DNA of 17,943 bases from Lachnospiraceae bacterium (GCA_004556565.1 SFGN01000055.1:1-17943); one strand, 5' to 3'; positions 1 through 6,002 are shown, counted from the stretch's first letter. The notes: a model not told the origin generated them from the sequence alone. Translations and numbers: made by a program.

Positions 1-100
1 CTCAATTATACCAAATCAGATGGTTTCATGCTATTTTTATGCCAGTTATTATTGAATTTTCAAGGTGCATAGACACTTATTCAAGTGCGAAGTTTGAGTA

Positions 101-106
101 TATAAT
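101..106 (+). promoter_or_regulatory. possible -10 element (TATAAT) of the first XRE gene
   Basis: A perfect TATAAT lies about 100 bases upstream of the first gene. No good -35 box is visible 16 to 18 bases upstream, so activity would need an activator or a degenerate -35. A 5-bp dyad, CACTT-ATTC-AAGTG (74-87), sits where a -35 box would be and could be an operator for the XRE protein; that role is inference. Confidence 0.35.
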
Positions 107-131
107 TATAAGGCATCCGACTAGCTCTGCG

Positions 132-190
132 CCGGTCGGAAGGCCGGAAAGAGACGCCAAGCGTCCGTAAAAAGGTCCAGCGGACCTTTT
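132..190 (+). promoter_or_regulatory. three tandem hairpins in the leader of the XRE gene
   Basis: Three stem-loops follow one another directly: a 6-bp stem with one G-U pair and a GGAA tetraloop (132-147), GACGC-CAA-GCGTC (153-165), and AAAAGGTCC-AGC-GGACCTTTT (170-190). The third is a perfect 9-bp stem ending in four T residues, so it resembles a short intrinsic terminator. The ribosome binding site GGAGG starts on the very next base (191). The arrangement suggests attenuation or control of ribosome access. The structures are read directly from the sequence; the regulatory role is inferred. Confidence 0.5.
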
Positions 191-202
191 GGAGGTGAAG
201 TT

Positions 203-457
203 ATGTTTATGATGCCAACCATTGATATGGTTGCGACTGGAAAGAATATTGAGAGATTGAGAAAGGCAGCGGGTTTGTCTGTGAGAGATTTACAGGATGT
301 CTTTGGTTTTGCAACTCCGCAGGCAATTAATAAGTGGCAGCACGGAACTGCCATGCCAACGATTGATAATCTGGTAGTTTTGGCTGCGCTCTTACAAGTA
401 AAGATTGATGATATTCTGGTGGTTGATGCAACCATTCAGGTACAGATTAGTGCATGA
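203..457 (+). CDS. XRE-family helix-turn-helix regulator, 84 aa
   Basis: A small Cro/C1-type DNA-binding protein that consists of little more than its HTH domain. The domain spans about residues 10-65: the NIERLRKAAGLSVRDLQDVF segment gives helices 1 and 2, and ATPQAINKWQHG is the recognition helix and turn, followed by MPTIDNLVVLAALL as the final helices. The start is set by GGAGG at 191-195, seven bases before ATG. It stands alone, with a hairpin-rich leader upstream and the MITE-like and tRNA-like region downstream. Such proteins usually repress their own promoter or that of a mobile element. The target here is unknown. The family call is firm; the function is not. Confidence 0.85.
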   Translation: MFMMPTIDMVATGKNIERLRKAAGLSVRDLQDVFGFATPQAINKWQHGTAMPTIDNLVVLAALLQVKIDDILVVDATIQVQISA

Positions 458-503
458 AGAAAAAATAAAGCGGATTCACTGCGGTGAGTTCACATCTGGT
501 CCC

Positions 504-639
504 CTAGTATGATCCACCCTAAATAACACTATGTTTCGCTGGTCTGTTTTCCCGATAGCACAGTTGTAAAAGCCTCAGCGTAGCCCGCTACGCCTGCGTT
601 TCATCGAAACAGTACGGTATTTAGGGTGGATCATACTAG
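504..639. mobile_element. MITE-like palindromic element, 136 bp
   Basis: The element is bounded by a perfect 22-bp inverted repeat (504-525 and 618-639, beginning CTAGTATGATCC). The pairing continues imperfectly inward (GTTTCG against CGAAAC). Near the centre is a second hairpin, GCGTAGC-CC-GCTACGC (578-593). It has no coding capacity. The ends read C-TA-G, which fits insertion at a TA dinucleotide, as in IS630/Tc1-mariner-type elements. No transposase lies nearby, so it would have to be mobilised in trans. It interrupts the tRNA-like stretch. The gene-free region 458-897 holds this element, the tRNA-like remnants and the tRNA-Ser; nothing else is supported at 458-503. Confidence 0.65.
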
Positions 640-773
640 TCTAAAGGTTATGACACAAGTCTCGACTGCCGTCTCGGTCGGTGCTTCTGAGAGCAAAGCT
701 CTCAGAGGTGCCCACTGGACACCCGCACCCTTTCAAGGTTGTAATGCTCGGTTCAAGTCCTTCCCTGCCCACT
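639..773 (+). other. tRNA-like remnants resembling tRNA-Glu, with hairpin insert
   Basis: A D-arm-like segment GTC-TAAAGGTTAT-GAC (639-654) and a 3' half with anticodon loop CTTTCAA (730-736, anticodon TTC) and T-loop TTCAAGT (752-758) resemble tRNA-Glu(UUC). The two parts are separated by about 62 bases bordered by the direct repeat GACAC (652-656 and 717-721). This spacer contains a perfect hairpin TCTGAGAGC-AAA-GCTCTCAGA. The anticodon stem has only three pairs, the T-stem two, and no matching 5' acceptor strand was found. It therefore cannot be a working standard tRNA as read. It may be a decayed tRNA or a different tRNA-like RNA. Confidence 0.35.
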
Positions 774-775
774 TT

Positions 776-861
776 GTCGGCGTGTCCGAGTTGGCTTAAG
801 GTGATTCCCCGCTAAGGAAGCGTACGGTAACGTACCGGTGATTCGAATCCATCCGCTGACG
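776..861 (+). tRNA. tRNA-Ser(GCT), imperfect; possibly a pseudo-tRNA
   Basis: Class II tRNA, 86 bases, no encoded CCA. The acceptor stem is complete (GTCGGCG with CGCTGAC, one G-U pair). The anticodon loop CCGCTAA (809-815) gives anticodon GCT at 811-813, for serine AGC/AGU codons. A long variable arm, GTACG-GTAA-CGTAC (822-835), and T-loop TTCGAAT (842-848) support the call. Three other arms each carry one mismatch: T-T in the D-stem, A-G at the base of the anticodon stem, and A53-C61 in the T-stem, where G-C is normally conserved. That pattern suggests decay or an altered role. It ends 36 bases before the ATP-grasp start codon. Confidence 0.7.
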
Positions 862-897
862 TTTGGAAGTAAAAAGTATAATGAAGGAGTAAGTCTC

Positions 898-1659
898 ATG
901 AGAGTATTTATTCAGACTAAAGAAAATGGAAAATTTCATAATGATAATTTCTTTAAAGCTTATCTGGGATTCTCGGAAATGGGATTAGAGATTATTACTT
1001 TCTCGAACAATAAAGAACTGCGTGCAAGTAATATTGAGGATGTTGTTGTAGGTTATGTGGGAACCGTAAGGAGTCGTTTAAATGATTTTGGAATTACAGC
1101 TCCTGAGATGGATTATCCAGAAGAACTTGAAAAGTACCTTGGAAGAAAAGTATGGAAATCCAGAATTGACACCATTAATTGCAATCCCGATCTTTGGCCT
1201 CTTTTTGTAAAATCAGTAGAAGATAAGAAATTTACTGGTGTAGTTGTTCGGTCAGCAAAAGATCTTATTAGTTGCGGAAGTTGTTATGAAAATGCGGAAT
1301 GTCAATGTAGTGAAATCGTAAATTTTGTAGCAGAGTGGAGAGTATTTGTCAGGTATGGGAAAATCCTAGACGTGCGCCCATACAAAGGTGATTGGCGAAT
1401 TCATTTTGATGCGGATATCATTGAGAGTGCAGTAAATGAATATAAATCAGCACCGGCTGCATATGCGATTGACTTTGGTGTTGCCGATGATGGCCGGACG
1501 CTTCTTATAGAAGTAAATGATGGTTACGCACTTGGAAGTTATGGATTGTTTTATCCTGACTATTCTAAATTGCTTTCTGCAAGATGGGCAGAATTGACAA
1601 ATACCACTGATGAGTGTGATTTTATGAGTGAAAGATTTGAATGGTACGGAAGGGAATGA
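898..1659 (+). CDS. ATP-grasp domain protein (R2K clade / DUF4343-like), 253 aa
   Basis: An ATP-grasp fold ligase-like protein. Visible features are a nucleotide-binding lysine in PLFVKS (K105), the EWR segment at about 146-148, IDFG (D192) and the metal-binding EVND near 205-208. The conserved text DVRPYKGDW and LIEVNDGYALG is typical of the R2K-type ATP-grasp proteins of Clostridia and phages. The start at 898 is preferred over upstream alternatives because AAGGAG lies 10 bases ahead and earlier codons fall inside the tRNA. As I recall, comparative genomics has linked this clade to RNA repair or peptide ligation; no substrate is established here. The neighbours (tRNA-like sequence, KptA fragment) would fit RNA work, but that is inference. 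Confidence 0.85.
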   Translation: MRVFIQTKENGKFHNDNFFKAYLGFSEMGLEIITFSNNKELRASNIEDVVVGYVGTVRSRLNDFGITAPEMDYPEELEKYLGRKVWKSRIDTINCNPDLWPLFVKSVEDKKFTGVVVRSAKDLISCGSCYENAECQCSEIVNFVAEWRVFVRYGKILDVRPYKGDWRIHFDADIIESAVNEYKSAPAAYAIDFGVADDGRTLLIEVNDGYALGSYGLFYPDYSKLLSARWAELTNTTDECDFMSERFEWYGRE

Positions 1660-1664
1660 TGTAA

Positions 1665-1811
1665 ATGGATTTAATAAAAACAAGCAGATTTATCAGTTTG
1701 ATTCTCCGACACAGACCAGATACTATCGGAATCTTGTTAGATGAACATGGGTGGGCAAGTGTTGAAGAACTTTTGGCCGGTATCTCAAAGACACAGTACT
1801 CCTTCCGGTAA
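1665..1811 (+). pseudogene. kptA: truncated RNA 2'-phosphotransferase (KptA/Tpt1), N-terminal 48 aa
   Basis: The reading frame starts five bases after the ATP-grasp stop, with AGGGA ahead of ATG. It encodes the KptA N-terminal region: SRFISLILRHRP followed by DTIGILLDEHGWASVEELL, closely like the winged-helix start of Tpt1/KptA. KptA proteins are about 180 aa and transfer an internal RNA 2'-phosphate to NAD. Here homology stops near residue 44 and the frame ends four codons later, so the catalytic ADP-ribosyltransferase-like half is missing. The sequence beyond belongs to an ICE protein tail, so a deletion joined two genes. No activity is expected. Confidence 0.8.
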
Positions 1812-1969
1812 AGAAGGTAAAGCTGCGGTGCAGACAAAACCTGCAAAAAGCCGCTCCGATTGATGAATCTCTAAAGAAATCAATCCATGCCAGATTACAG
1901 GAGAAGAAAAAAGAGATTGCAAAAAAGTCGGGAAAAGATAGTCCACAGAAGGGAGTTAAGTTAGCATGA
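1798..1969 (+). pseudogene. C-terminal remnant of a large ICE accessory protein, frameshifted
   Basis: From 1798 the frame reads TPSGKEGKAAVQTKPAK, then stops soon after. If the run of five A residues near 1846 is read as four, the frame continues through APIDESLKKSIHARLQ and a lysine-rich tail to a TGA at 1967-1969. That stop overlaps the ATG of the next gene (ATGA), as in an intact operon. The tail resembles the ends of large accessory proteins (DUF3849/YodL-type) found upstream of TTRAP genes in Clostridial ICEs. The family is inferred from tail and context only. Both the 5' deletion and the frameshift mark it as dead. Confidence 0.55.
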
Positions 1970-2217
1970 TGATACTTACGGAAGAACAGAAAATGATCTT
2001 GAACTGTTATGAGGGTGGCAAGACAAAAGTCATCCGCGAAATGCACAGATCCATGGAGGAACTGGGAAGTACAGGTGAAGATCCGGAGATGTTGGAACTT
2101 CTTGAAGATCTGATGGAACAGCTTGAAATCTGTACGAATAAGGAGTTTTTCCAGATGAAAAAGGAGCGTCTGCTTGATTCGGAAAAAGAGGAGTCGGAGA
2201 CTCCGGCTGAGATGTAA
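1966..2217 (+). CDS. transposon-transfer assisting (TTRAP-like) small protein, 83 aa
   Basis: A small helical, acidic protein starting LTEEQKMILNCYEG. The pattern is an N-terminal LTxEQ helix, a basic segment with an acidic EMHRSMEEL helix, then LEDLMEQLEICTNKEFFQM. It matches the small proteins annotated as transposon-transfer assisting in Clostridial ICEs, which are about 70-85 aa. The ATG overlaps the stop of the ICE remnant and GGGAG lies about 10 bases upstream. A strong terminator follows directly. It shows that this segment derives from a conjugative element. The molecular role of the family is unknown to me. Confidence 0.65.
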   Translation: MMILTEEQKMILNCYEGGKTKVIREMHRSMEELGSTGEDPEMLELLEDLMEQLEICTNKEFFQMKKERLLDSEKEESETPAEM

Positions 2218-2229
2218 AGTGACAATTTT

Positions 2230-2277
2230 GCCCACTGGCGGACTGTTTATACAGCAGGTCTTTCAGTGGGCTTTTTT
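2230..2277 (+). terminator. intrinsic terminator after the TTRAP-like gene
   Basis: An 8-bp stem GCCCACTG/CAGTGGGC (2230-2237 with 2264-2271) is followed by six T residues (2272-2277). The loop can form a further internal pairing (GACTG region with CAGGTC). It ends plus-strand transcription just before the convergent MerR gene. No matching T-run exists on the minus strand, so it is probably one-directional. Confidence 0.85.
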
Positions 2278-2286
2278 CGTTGTTGG

Positions 2287-2724
2287 TTATTCATGTGAAA
2301 TATCGTAAAGCTCCTGAATCTCTTCCGGGAGTTTGTCCGGCAGCATGGCATTGATGCCATCTTCATTGCCGTCTTTTATCGCGGTCTCGTAGTACCAGCA
2401 TTTAAACTTCAGCAGAGCAAGGGTTCTCTCCAGGGCTTTGATCTCGTCTTCCACGGCAGCTTTTCTGGTCTCGAACATCTCTTTTCTCTTCCCATAGCTG
2501 GAAGGGCCTTCCATAACCCACTGGAAGAACTGCTTGATATCCTTGATCTCAAGACCGGAGCGTTTGAGGCACTCAATCACGCGGATAGCCTCCAGTTCAT
2601 CGTCGCTGAAGTAACGGATATTGCCCTTTCTCATCAGATTAGGGAAGAATCCTTCCTTGTCATAATATCTTAAAGTCGAAATAGGGAGATTGTACATCTC
2701 CGAAACCTGACCAATCGTGTACAT
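2287..2724 (-). CDS. MerR-family transcriptional regulator, 145 aa
   Basis: The protein starts MYTIGQVSEMYNLPISTLRY, the standard winged-helix N-terminus, then YDKEGFFPNLMRKGNIRYFS, the wing. A long dimerisation helix follows (about residues 75-110), and a C-terminal part with CWYYETAI. The start at 2724 is fixed by GGAAGG upstream and by the family's usual N-terminus; a longer frame to 2910 has no support. The only cysteine near the effector region is in FKCWYYE, so a Cys-rich metal site is not evident. It probably senses an electrophile or redox stress. It diverges from the redox operon and its operator lies in the gap between them. Confidence 0.92.
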   Translation of the reverse strand: MYTIGQVSEMYNLPISTLRYYDKEGFFPNLMRKGNIRYFSDDELEAIRVIECLKRSGLEIKDIKQFFQWVMEGPSSYGKRKEMFETRKAAVEDEIKALERTLALLKFKCWYYETAIKDGNEDGINAMLPDKLPEEIQELYDISHE

Positions 2725-2750
2725 GATGCACCTTCCTTCAAAAAAAGTTC

Positions 2751-2781
2751 TTGACCTAAAGTTAGGTTTAGGTTGTATGAT
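2751..2781 (+). promoter_or_regulatory. MerR-type promoter with 19-bp spacer and dyad operator
   Basis: The -35 TTGACC (2751-2756) and -10 TATGAT (2776-2781) are 19 bp apart, the over-long spacing typical of MerR-activated promoters, which the regulator corrects by twisting the DNA. The spacer and -35 carry the dyad ACCTAAA-GTTAGG-TTTAGGT (2754-2773). It points into the plus-strand hydrolase operon. The divergent MerR gene starts 26 bases upstream of the -35, so the same site could also control the regulator. Confidence 0.88.
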
Positions 2782-2845
2782 AAGATCATTATAAGATATA
2801 TTCCAGTAATATTCAAGAAAAATGACCGCAAGGAGGATAAAAATA

Positions 2846-3844
2846 ATGATGAAGACAGAAGAACTTAAGTTGGTTGCTGAATGGGATAAGACATTTCCAA
2901 AAAGCGACAAGGTAGATCACAAGAAGGTGACATTCATTAACCGTTACGGAATTACCCTGGCAGCTGATATGTATACACCAAAGAATGCAGAAGGAGAGAT
3001 TCCTGCAATCGCAGTTTCCGGACCTTTTGGTGCCGTAAAGGAGCAGTGTTCGGGACTCTATGCCCAGACTATGGCTGAGAGAGGATACCTGACCATCGCA
3101 TTTGATCCTTCTTTCACGGGTGAGAGTGGTGGACAGCCAAGATATATGGCATCTCCTGATATCAATACAGAGGATTTCATGGCTGCAGTAGACTTCCTGT
3201 CTGTTCAAGACAATGTTGATGCTGAAAAAATCGGTATCATCGGTATCTGTGGATGGGGCGGCATGGCCCTCAATACAGCAGCTCTTGATACCAGAATCAA
3301 AGCTACTGTTGTTTCTACCATGTACGACATGACAAGAGTAAATGCAAACGGATATTTCGACTCAGAAGACAGTGAAGAGGCTAGATTTGCAAAAAAGCAG
3401 GCTATGAATGCCCTCAGAACAGAGGAATACAAAAAGGGTGAATACTCAAGAGCCGGCGGATGTCTTCCACTTCCGGTACCGGAAGATGCTCCATTCTTCG
3501 TAAAGGATTACAGCGAATACTACAAGGGAAGATGCTACCATGCGAGAAGCCTTAACTCTAATGAAGGCTGGAATAGTCTTGGCTGCCAGTCCTTTATGAA
3601 TCAGCCTATTCTTAAATACAGCAATGAGATCAGAAGTGCCGTATTGATTATGCACGGCGATAAGGCGCACAGCTATTACTTTGGCGAGGATGCTTATGAA
3701 GCTATGATCAAGGACAGCAAATATACAGAGAACAAAGAACTCCTCACCATCCCGGGTGCAGTACATACAGATCTGTATGACAACCTGAAGGTCATTCCAT
3801 TTGACAAGATGCAGCAGTTCTTAAAGGAAAACGGGGTAGGTTAA
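2846..3844 (+). CDS. alpha/beta hydrolase (dienelactone hydrolase-like), 332 aa
   Basis: First gene of the MerR-controlled operon. The fold is shown by the N-terminal strand region ITLAADMYTP, an oxyanion-type segment AIAVSGPFGAVKEQ, the FDPSFTGESGG segment, the nucleophile elbow GICGWGG (about 133-139), HGDKAH near 285 and the C-terminal histidine in GAVHTD. The elbow carries cysteine (C135) and no serine, as in dienelactone hydrolases, though its spacing differs from the usual GxCxGG. AGGAGG at 2831-2836 supports the start at 2846, ahead of the earlier in-frame ATG at 2822. It likely processes a reactive ester, lactone or quinone-related compound together with its flavin-enzyme neighbours; the substrate is unknown. 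Confidence 0.85.
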   Translation: MMKTEELKLVAEWDKTFPKSDKVDHKKVTFINRYGITLAADMYTPKNAEGEIPAIAVSGPFGAVKEQCSGLYAQTMAERGYLTIAFDPSFTGESGGQPRYMASPDINTEDFMAAVDFLSVQDNVDAEKIGIIGICGWGGMALNTAALDTRIKATVVSTMYDMTRVNANGYFDSEDSEEARFAKKQAMNALRTEEYKKGEYSRAGGCLPLPVPEDAPFFVKDYSEYYKGRCYHARSLNSNEGWNSLGCQSFMNQPILKYSNEIRSAVLIMHGDKAHSYYFGEDAYEAMIKDSKYTENKELLTIPGAVHTDLYDNLKVIPFDKMQQFLKENGVG

Positions 3845-3845
3845 G

Positions 3846-4388
3846 ATGGCAAAGAAAGTACTTATTATTTCGACAAGCCTTCGTGGCGGCAGTAATTCCG
3901 ACATTCTTGCAAAGGAATGTGAAAAGGGAGCAAAAGAGGCCGGACACGAGGTAGAATACATTTCCCTGAAGGGAAAGGACATTAAGTTTTGTATCGGATG
4001 TTTGACCTGTCAGACAAAAGGCAGCTGCGTACTTACAGATGATGTGGCAGAGATCATGGAAAATGTTCTGGCTGCCGAGGTTATCGTCTATGCAACTCCA
4101 ATCTACTATTACGAGATGAGCGGACAGATGAAGACGCTTCTGGACAGAATGAACCCGATGTATCCGATGGATTATGCTTTCCGCGATATCTATATGATCG
4201 CAACTGCCGCAGAGGAAGAGGAAAGCGCATTTGAAAAAGCCTACAACGGTCTTCAAGGCTGGGTGGACTGCTTTGAAAAGGCCAAGCTCAAGGGTCTCGT
4301 AACGGGGGGCGGCATCGGGGATGCGAATGACGCTCCGAATCATGAAGAGATCATGAAGAGGGCCTATGAGCTAGGAAAGGCTCTGTAA
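3846..4388 (+). CDS. NADPH-dependent FMN reductase / flavodoxin-family oxidoreductase, 180 aa
   Basis: A flavodoxin-fold reductase. The FMN phosphate loop is STSLRGGSNSDILA (about 9-22). It is followed by IKFCIGCLTCQTKGSC, a cysteine-rich segment characteristic of this iron-sulfur flavoprotein-like/NADPH-dependent FMN reductase group, and by YATPIYYYEMSGQMKTLLDR, which binds the flavin ring. The length is normal for the family. It starts one base after the hydrolase stop, so translation is probably coupled. It would supply or use reduced flavin for detoxification of quinones or nitro compounds; the exact substrate cannot be read from sequence. Confidence 0.88.
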   Translation: MAKKVLIISTSLRGGSNSDILAKECEKGAKEAGHEVEYISLKGKDIKFCIGCLTCQTKGSCVLTDDVAEIMENVLAAEVIVYATPIYYYEMSGQMKTLLDRMNPMYPMDYAFRDIYMIATAAEEEESAFEKAYNGLQGWVDCFEKAKLKGLVTGGGIGDANDAPNHEEIMKRAYELGKAL

Positions 4389-4390
4389 AA

Positions 4391-4642
4391 ATGAGAAAAA
4401 TATGGGTAATCCTGCTCAGTGTTTTCGTGAGCAGTTCTTTATCAGGTTGCGAACAGAGTCAACAGGAAGAGACTCAAGCGGAAACCGTTGTAGCTGTTGG
4501 GATTAATCTTCAGGAAGAAGAGTCCTCCGAAGACCAGACTACAGAGACAGAACTCCCGGTTAACTGGGAGAACTGTAAGGCAGTTGGTGAACTTAAGGAA
4601 GAAGCGGCAAATGGTGATATCACCTTAACAATCAGAAAGTAG
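4391..4642 (+). CDS. small lipoprotein, 83 aa, possibly truncated
   Basis: A signal peptide (MRKIWVILLSVFVSSS) ends in the lipobox LSGC, with the acylated cysteine at residue 20. The mature part is an acidic, Glu/Gln/Thr-rich linker followed by a short segment ending GDITLTIRK. Linkers of this type normally lead into a folded domain, such as a cyclophilin-like or flavodoxin domain. None is present here, so the gene may be a cut-down copy. It starts two bases after the FMN reductase stop, inside the redox operon. I do not recognise the short C-terminal segment. Confidence 0.7.
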   Translation: MRKIWVILLSVFVSSSLSGCEQSQQEETQAETVVAVGINLQEEESSEDQTTETELPVNWENCKAVGELKEEAANGDITLTIRK

Positions 4643-4654
4643 GGAATGGAAATT

Positions 4655-5431
4655 ATGAAGAAGATAGTACAGACAGCAGGCAGAGCTACTCTTGGTGAAT
4701 TCGCACCGGAGTTTGCTCATTATAATGACGATGTTCTCTTTGGAGAGAACTGGAATAATCAGGATATCGATGTAAAGACAAGAAGCATTATCACTGTAGT
4801 TGCATTGATGTCCTCAGGCATTACGGATTCTTCTCTGAAATATCATCTGCAGAATGCGAAAGCACATGGTGTAACACAGAAAGAAATCGCTGCAGTGATC
4901 ACACATGTGGCATTCTATGTAGGATGGCCAAAGGGCTGGGCCGTATTCAACCTGGCAAAAGAAGTATGGGAAACAGGCGAAGGTGATCTTCCTTACGAAG
5001 ACGAAGCTATGAGAGCCCATGCAAAGGAAATGGTATTCCCAATTGGAGCACCAAATGATGGATTTGCACAATATTTTACTGGAAAAAGTTTTCTTGCACC
5101 TATATCAACAAGTCAGGTTGGAATCTTTAATGTAACTTTTGAGCCGGGGTGCAGAAATAACTGGCACATTCATCATGCAACAGAGGGCGGCGGACAGATC
5201 CTTGTCTGCGTGGCAGGCCGTGGTTACTATCAGGAATGGGGCAAGGATGCTGTAGAAATGAAACCTGGAGACTGCATCAACATTCCGGTAGGCGTAAAGC
5301 ACTGGCATGGAGCTGCACCGGATTCCTGGTTCAGCCATCTTGCAATTGAAGTGCCAGGCAAGGATGGCTCCAATGAATGGCTGGAAGCAGTAGACGATGA
5401 ATACTATCATGGAATTACGAGAAAAGTATAA
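4655..5431 (+). CDS. carboxymuconolactone decarboxylase-cupin fusion protein, 258 aa
   Basis: Two domains. Residues about 10-110 form a carboxymuconolactone decarboxylase (CMD/AhpD-like) domain: LFGENWNNQDIDVKTRSIIT, YHLQNAKAHGVTQKEIAAVI and HVAFYVGWPKGWAVF. It has no AhpD CxxC pair, so it is not a thiol peroxidase partner of that kind. Residues about 145-235 are a cupin: WHIHHATEGGGQ and KHWHGAAPD supply the metal-binding histidines. The start at 4655 is chosen because AGGGA lies nine bases upstream; the ATG at 4646 follows it directly. The fusion is frequent in redox operons of gut Clostridia next to flavodoxins. Its substrate is not known. Confidence 0.88.
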   Translation: MKKIVQTAGRATLGEFAPEFAHYNDDVLFGENWNNQDIDVKTRSIITVVALMSSGITDSSLKYHLQNAKAHGVTQKEIAAVITHVAFYVGWPKGWAVFNLAKEVWETGEGDLPYEDEAMRAHAKEMVFPIGAPNDGFAQYFTGKSFLAPISTSQVGIFNVTFEPGCRNNWHIHHATEGGGQILVCVAGRGYYQEWGKDAVEMKPGDCINIPVGVKHWHGAAPDSWFSHLAIEVPGKDGSNEWLEAVDDEYYHGITRKV

Positions 5432-5438
5432 TCTTCAT

Positions 5439-5507
5439 ATGGAGGTTGAGCGTTATGTATCAGAGGATGGCATACCGGATTCGGACAAGAAATTCATAAA
5501 GGAATAG
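5439..5507 (+). other. possible remnant peptide between cupin and flavodoxin genes
   Basis: The gap carries a 22-codon open frame starting MEVERYVSEDGIPDSD and ending TAG just before the flavodoxin ribosome binding site. It looks like the tail of a soluble protein more than a made peptide. A second overlapping frame has its own GGAGG-ATG (GGAGG at 5441-5445), so neither is certain. It may be a trace of a gene deleted from the operon. Confidence 0.25.
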
Positions 5508-5516
5508 GTGACAATT

Positions 5517-5987
5517 ATGGCAAAAACATTAGTAGCATATTTCAGTGCCAGTGGCGTAACAAAGAAGACTGCGGAAAAACTGGCCGCAGCTGCAAAAGCA
5601 GATATCTATGAAATCAAGCCTGTAGTTCCATATACCAAGGCTGATCTTAATTGGATGGACAAGAAATCGAGAAGCAGCGTAGAGATGGGCGACAAGTCCT
5701 TCAGACCAGAAATCGTAAAAGATGGTTTAGTGCTGAATCAGTATGACACTGTACTGATCGGATTCCCAATCTGGTGGTATGTGGCACCAACCATCATTAA
5801 TACTTTCCTTGAAAGCTATGATTTTGCCGGAAAGAAGCTTGTTCTCTTCGCAACCTCCGGCGGCAGCGGTTTTGGAAACACGGTAAAAGAACTGAAACCA
5901 TCCGCTCCTGAAGCAGAAATCGTAGAAGGAAAGCTTCTGAATCGTGCGACAGATAAAGATATCGATGCCCTGATCAAGATGCTGTAA
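5517..5987 (+). CDS. flavodoxin, 156 aa
   Basis: A flavodoxin-family electron carrier or reductase. The FMN phosphate loop is SASGVTKKTAEKLA (about 10-23). GFPIWWYVAPTIINTFLESY contacts the isoalloxazine ring, and LFATSGGSGFGNTVKEL is the second flavin loop. The length fits the flavodoxin_4 type found beside CMD-cupin genes. The start at 5517 follows AGGTG with normal spacing; a GTG at 5508 is less likely. As part of the MerR operon it probably works with the FMN reductase and the CMD-cupin in handling redox-active or electrophilic compounds. Confidence 0.9.
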   Translation: MAKTLVAYFSASGVTKKTAEKLAAAAKADIYEIKPVVPYTKADLNWMDKKSRSSVEMGDKSFRPEIVKDGLVLNQYDTVLIGFPIWWYVAPTIINTFLESYDFAGKKLVLFATSGGSGFGNTVKELKPSAPEAEIVEGKLLNRATDKDIDALIKML

Positions 5988-6002
5988 GGGAGGCGACTCC
6001 GG

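Noticed and set aside
121..435. Open frame on the minus strand over the first XRE gene
   Set aside because: It is antisense to a clear HTH gene with a strong ribosome site and has no recognisable domain.
1723..2235. 170-aa minus-strand frame rich in Phe and Leu
   Set aside because: It is the shadow of the KptA/ICE remnants and the TTRAP gene; no start signal or domain supports it.
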